NCBI GenBank assembly: GCA_964573105.1
Contig: CAZNIS010000005.1
Location: forward strand, 96,307-160,306
DNA from: CAKZSB01 sp964573105
GTDB taxonomy: Bacteria > Pseudomonadota > Gammaproteobacteria > Granulosicoccales > Granulosicoccaceae
Reading direction: 5' to 3'
DNA length: 64,000 nucleotides
The notes beneath the pieces were generated by a model. The model was not told the DNA's origin, did not search any database, and was given only the letters and a program-made list of their open reading frames with translations. A program made the translations under genes and the position numbers. This document shows positions 62,044-64,000 of the stretch, one piece after another (positions within the stretch are counted from its first letter, which is position 1; every line of letters begins with the position of its first letter).

Positions 62044-64000
62044 TCAGGCGGTCAGCTTCAAGCCATCCCAGCCTGAAAGAACATTCGCGATCTCATCTGC
62101 ACTCGCCGGTTTGAAAAAGTGAAAGCCTTGCAGTTCATCAGCGCCGAGATGCGCGAGCTGCTGCCACTGCCATTGTGTCTCAACACCCTCGACGACACAG
62201 TACTTATTCAGTTTTTTGCTCAGGGAGATCATCGCGGAGACGACTTCATTGCCCTCACCAGTCTCAGCCATCGGTAACACAAACGACCGGTCAATTTTCA
62301 GGATATCGATTGGCATATCCAGAAGCGTTTGCAACGACGCATATCCAGTACCAAAGTCATCGATCGCTATTCTTACCCCTAAGCCCTGAATCTTTTTAAA
62401 GACTGCTTCGGTCTCCTCGATGTTGTTGCCGATTGCGATATTTTCCGTAATCTCAACATCAAGCCCCTCACACCCTTCAGGCAGCCTATCTATCATTGCA
62501 GCAAGACGATCCAGTAGTTCGCCGTCGTGCAGGGTATCTCCGGCGACATTCACCGCCACCCGTCCGATGTTATATCCACTGGCACACCATCGCTGAACAT
62601 CTATCGATACCTGTTCAAACAAGGCATAAGTCAAACGGGTTATAAGCCCAGAACTCTCGGCAACGGGTATAAAAACGCCGGGGGACACGAGAGATTGATC
62701 GGGTTTTACCCAACGCGCCAATACTTCAATGGAACTGATCTCACCTGTTAGTGCGTCTACTTTGAACTGATAGAAAGGCACAATCTGCCTGCTGTCAATC
62801 GCCTCACTAATTTGATTGATAAGCTGGTTCTTATTGGCTAATGCCTGCTTGTGACTCGCAGAGTATTCAGGCAAAACTCCCTCTTTTGACTGATACTCAA
62901 ATGATGCGAGCCGAGCATTCGATTGATGTTCCCACAACAGGCCATCAAAAAACGATCGTGCGTTGTCAATTGCAGAAGATGCGATACTTACATCCGGTCG
63001 AACAACAATACCGCCGATGACAAGCCGTGATGTTAAATGCTGATGCAACGTACCGATCCACGCCTCTGACCGCCTGACTCGATTGTCGCTCACAATACAG
63101 CAAAACTCAGCCTCTCCACTGCGGCACCAATTTAGCTGTTCACTACCCCATTCCGATAAACGCTGACTTAATAATTGCGCCAACGCACTCGATCGATGAC
63201 TACCGATCAACCCATAGAGCTCATCAAGATTAGTAATTCTGACCAACAAGAGGTGGCACGGCTGAGCACCGCTGCCAATAGCGTCGTCTCGGGTCAGGGA
63301 ATTCTGTAAACCGTCGAGATTGGGCAGGCCCGTCTCCCGATCGACGAAAGCAATCTGCCGCAGGTTCTCATGCGCTTCGACAACAAGCCGATGTTCCTTG
63401 TTTAGTCTCGTCCACAGAGGTGCGATCACCAGCGCACTGACCATAACCATCGTAACAACAATGGCGATCGTCAGTAACTTGTGAACGCTTGCCACCTCGA
63501 GCGCAAATTCATCAATGATCAGATTCAATGCACGTGAAGCGTCCTGGTATCCTGCCAGCATCGCGCCGTTGTAGGCACCTGCCGCTTCAATCGGACGCTG
63601 CGGCGTACCACGCGTATCGCCACTCAATGCGACTGCATTTCTTTCCAGGTATTGGTTGAGTTGATGATTCGTACTGCCGGGTGAAAAGTCTATCACCCAG
63701 CCAATCTCGCTCCAGACATCAGTCTCCTGAAGTTCGGCGCGCCCTTGCAGCAAGGCACTATGCAACCGGCCAAGTTCAGCCATTGATGCATCCGCGCGAC
63801 GCTTGATCAATTGCAACGCACGTTCATCGGGCTGGTCCTTGCGCGATTCACCCCAGAAATCACCCATTACACCAACCGAATCGTATACCGAAATCTGGAT
63901 TTGATTGATCAAATCGTCAGTCTTACGAAGCACGCGCTCGCTGGTAATTTTGTCTTGCAAAATGGCATAGCTGGACACAATTGCCACGGTTAGAACCAGT
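62044..64000 (-). CDS. Membrane c-di-GMP phosphodiesterase with degenerate GGDEF and EAL domains (cut by window end)
   Basis: The frame is open to the window edge and codes LVLTVAIVSSYAI at the top, part of a first transmembrane helix, so the start lies beyond 64000. A ~155-residue periplasmic helical sensor follows, then a second helix (LTIAIVVTMVMVSALVIAPLW), a degenerate GGDEF domain (signature reads SGEAEF) and an EAL domain. The EAL signature is EVLAR, with metal/catalytic residues present in VNVAGD, VEITEN, DDFGTGYASL, LKIDRSF, EGVET and QGFHFFKP. It should hydrolyse c-di-GMP but not make it. The likely partner is the sugar-binding protein gene downstream. Confidence 0.92.
   Translation of the reverse strand, partial: LVLTVAIVSSYAILQDKITSERVLRKTDDLINQIQISVYDSVGVMGDFWGESRKDQPDERALQLIKRRADASMAELGRLHSALLQGRAELQETDVWSEIGWVIDFSPGSTNHQLNQYLERNAVALSGDTRGTPQRPIEAAGAYNGAMLAGYQDASRALNLIIDEFALEVASVHKLLTIAIVVTMVMVSALVIAPLWTRLNKEHRLVVEAHENLRQIAFVDRETGLPNLDGLQNSLTRDDAIGSGAQPCHLLLVRITNLDELYGLIGSHRSSALAQLLSQRLSEWGSEQLNWCRSGEAEFCCIVSDNRVRRSEAWIGTLHQHLTSRLVIGGIVVRPDVSIASSAIDNARSFFDGLLWEHQSNARLASFEYQSKEGVLPEYSASHKQALANKNQLINQISEAIDSRQIVPFYQFKVDALTGEISSIEVLARWVKPDQSLVSPGVFIPVAESSGLITRLTYALFEQVSIDVQRWCASGYNIGRVAVNVAGDTLHDGELLDRLAAMIDRLPEGCEGLDVEITENIAIGNNIEETEAVFKKIQGLGVRIAIDDFGTGYASLQTLLDMPIDILKIDRSFVLPMAETGEGNEVVSAMISLSKKLNKYCVVEGVETQWQWQQLAHLGADELQGFHFFKPASADEIANVLSGWDGLKLTA

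Noticed and set aside
1..64000. Search for tRNA, rRNA and common riboswitches in intergenic regions.
   Set aside because: By eye no cloverleaf, rRNA block or known riboswitch core was seen; gaps are mostly under 200 bases. A covariance-model scan would be decisive.

Overview
The window is a 64 kb piece of a chromosome from a gammaproteobacterium, probably free-living and Gram-negative. The evidence is BamC, Hda, RdgC, RNase T, GcvR-type ACT protein, ThrH, YjgA/DarP, YhdP, Mpl, a class 2 (quinone-linked) PyrD, lipoproteins with lipoboxes and a signal-bearing outer-membrane-type protein. Genus cannot be fixed from sequence alone. I call 64 protein genes, two of them cut by the window ends (dxs at the left, an EAL protein at the right). 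No rRNA, tRNA or CRISPR array was seen. There is one scaffold gap of 10 N at 45770-45779.

Layout. 0-14 kb is core metabolism in typical gammaproteobacterial blocks: dxs and folE2; a leftward dapA-bamC-MBL block behind an AI-2E transporter; proS facing an orphan GspE/PilB-type ATPase; then arsC-wrbA-DUF2069 facing hda and DUF2066, and purM-purN. A 138 bp MITE-like element (8947-9084) sits just before arsC. At 14.4-18 kb a DUF3108 gene leads to a three-gene operon of unknown function: membrane coiled-coil protein, lipoprotein fusing a substrate-binding-like region to a vWA domain, and a membrane-anchored vWA fragment. It faces a putative outer-membrane beta-barrel. At 19-29.5 kb, yjgA faces the leftward series holA-proA-nadD-rsfS-rlmH-maf-rng-yhdP, which serves DNA replication, NAD and proline synthesis, ribosome maturation and the envelope.

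29.6-38.9 kb is mixed housekeeping: pyrD, a DHH phosphoesterase, a histone-deacetylase-like amidohydrolase, rdgC, an FMN reductase, a Sel1 lipoprotein, a hydrolase, tcdA, upp and gcvR. At 38.9-44.2 kb a leftward operon runs: a hidden 47-residue membrane peptide, xpaC, telA, an SPFH-GYF protein, a double zinc-ribbon membrane protein and thrH. With the vWA operon it is the best candidate here for an under-described envelope-stress or membrane-remodelling system.

44.6-53.5 kb holds galE, an ADP-ribosylglycohydrolase broken by the scaffold gap, a Ser/Thr kinase fused to a cNMP-binding-like domain, mpl, a Yip1-like protein, rnt, grxD, and argD-argF. 53.7-57.1 kb carries a TfpX/TfpZ-like pilin accessory protein, a WecA/MraY-type sugar-phosphate transferase with a long membrane extension, and an ExeA-like ATPase. 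57.2-64 kb is accessory: a deaminase, two small exported proteins, a ketopantoate-reductase-like enzyme, a 13 bp tandem repeat, an orphan sugar-binding protein and a membrane EAL phosphodiesterase.

Genes are tightly packed. Many neighbours overlap by 1-8 bases, and TTG start codons are frequent (about 11 genes), four of them in TTGA stop-start overlaps.
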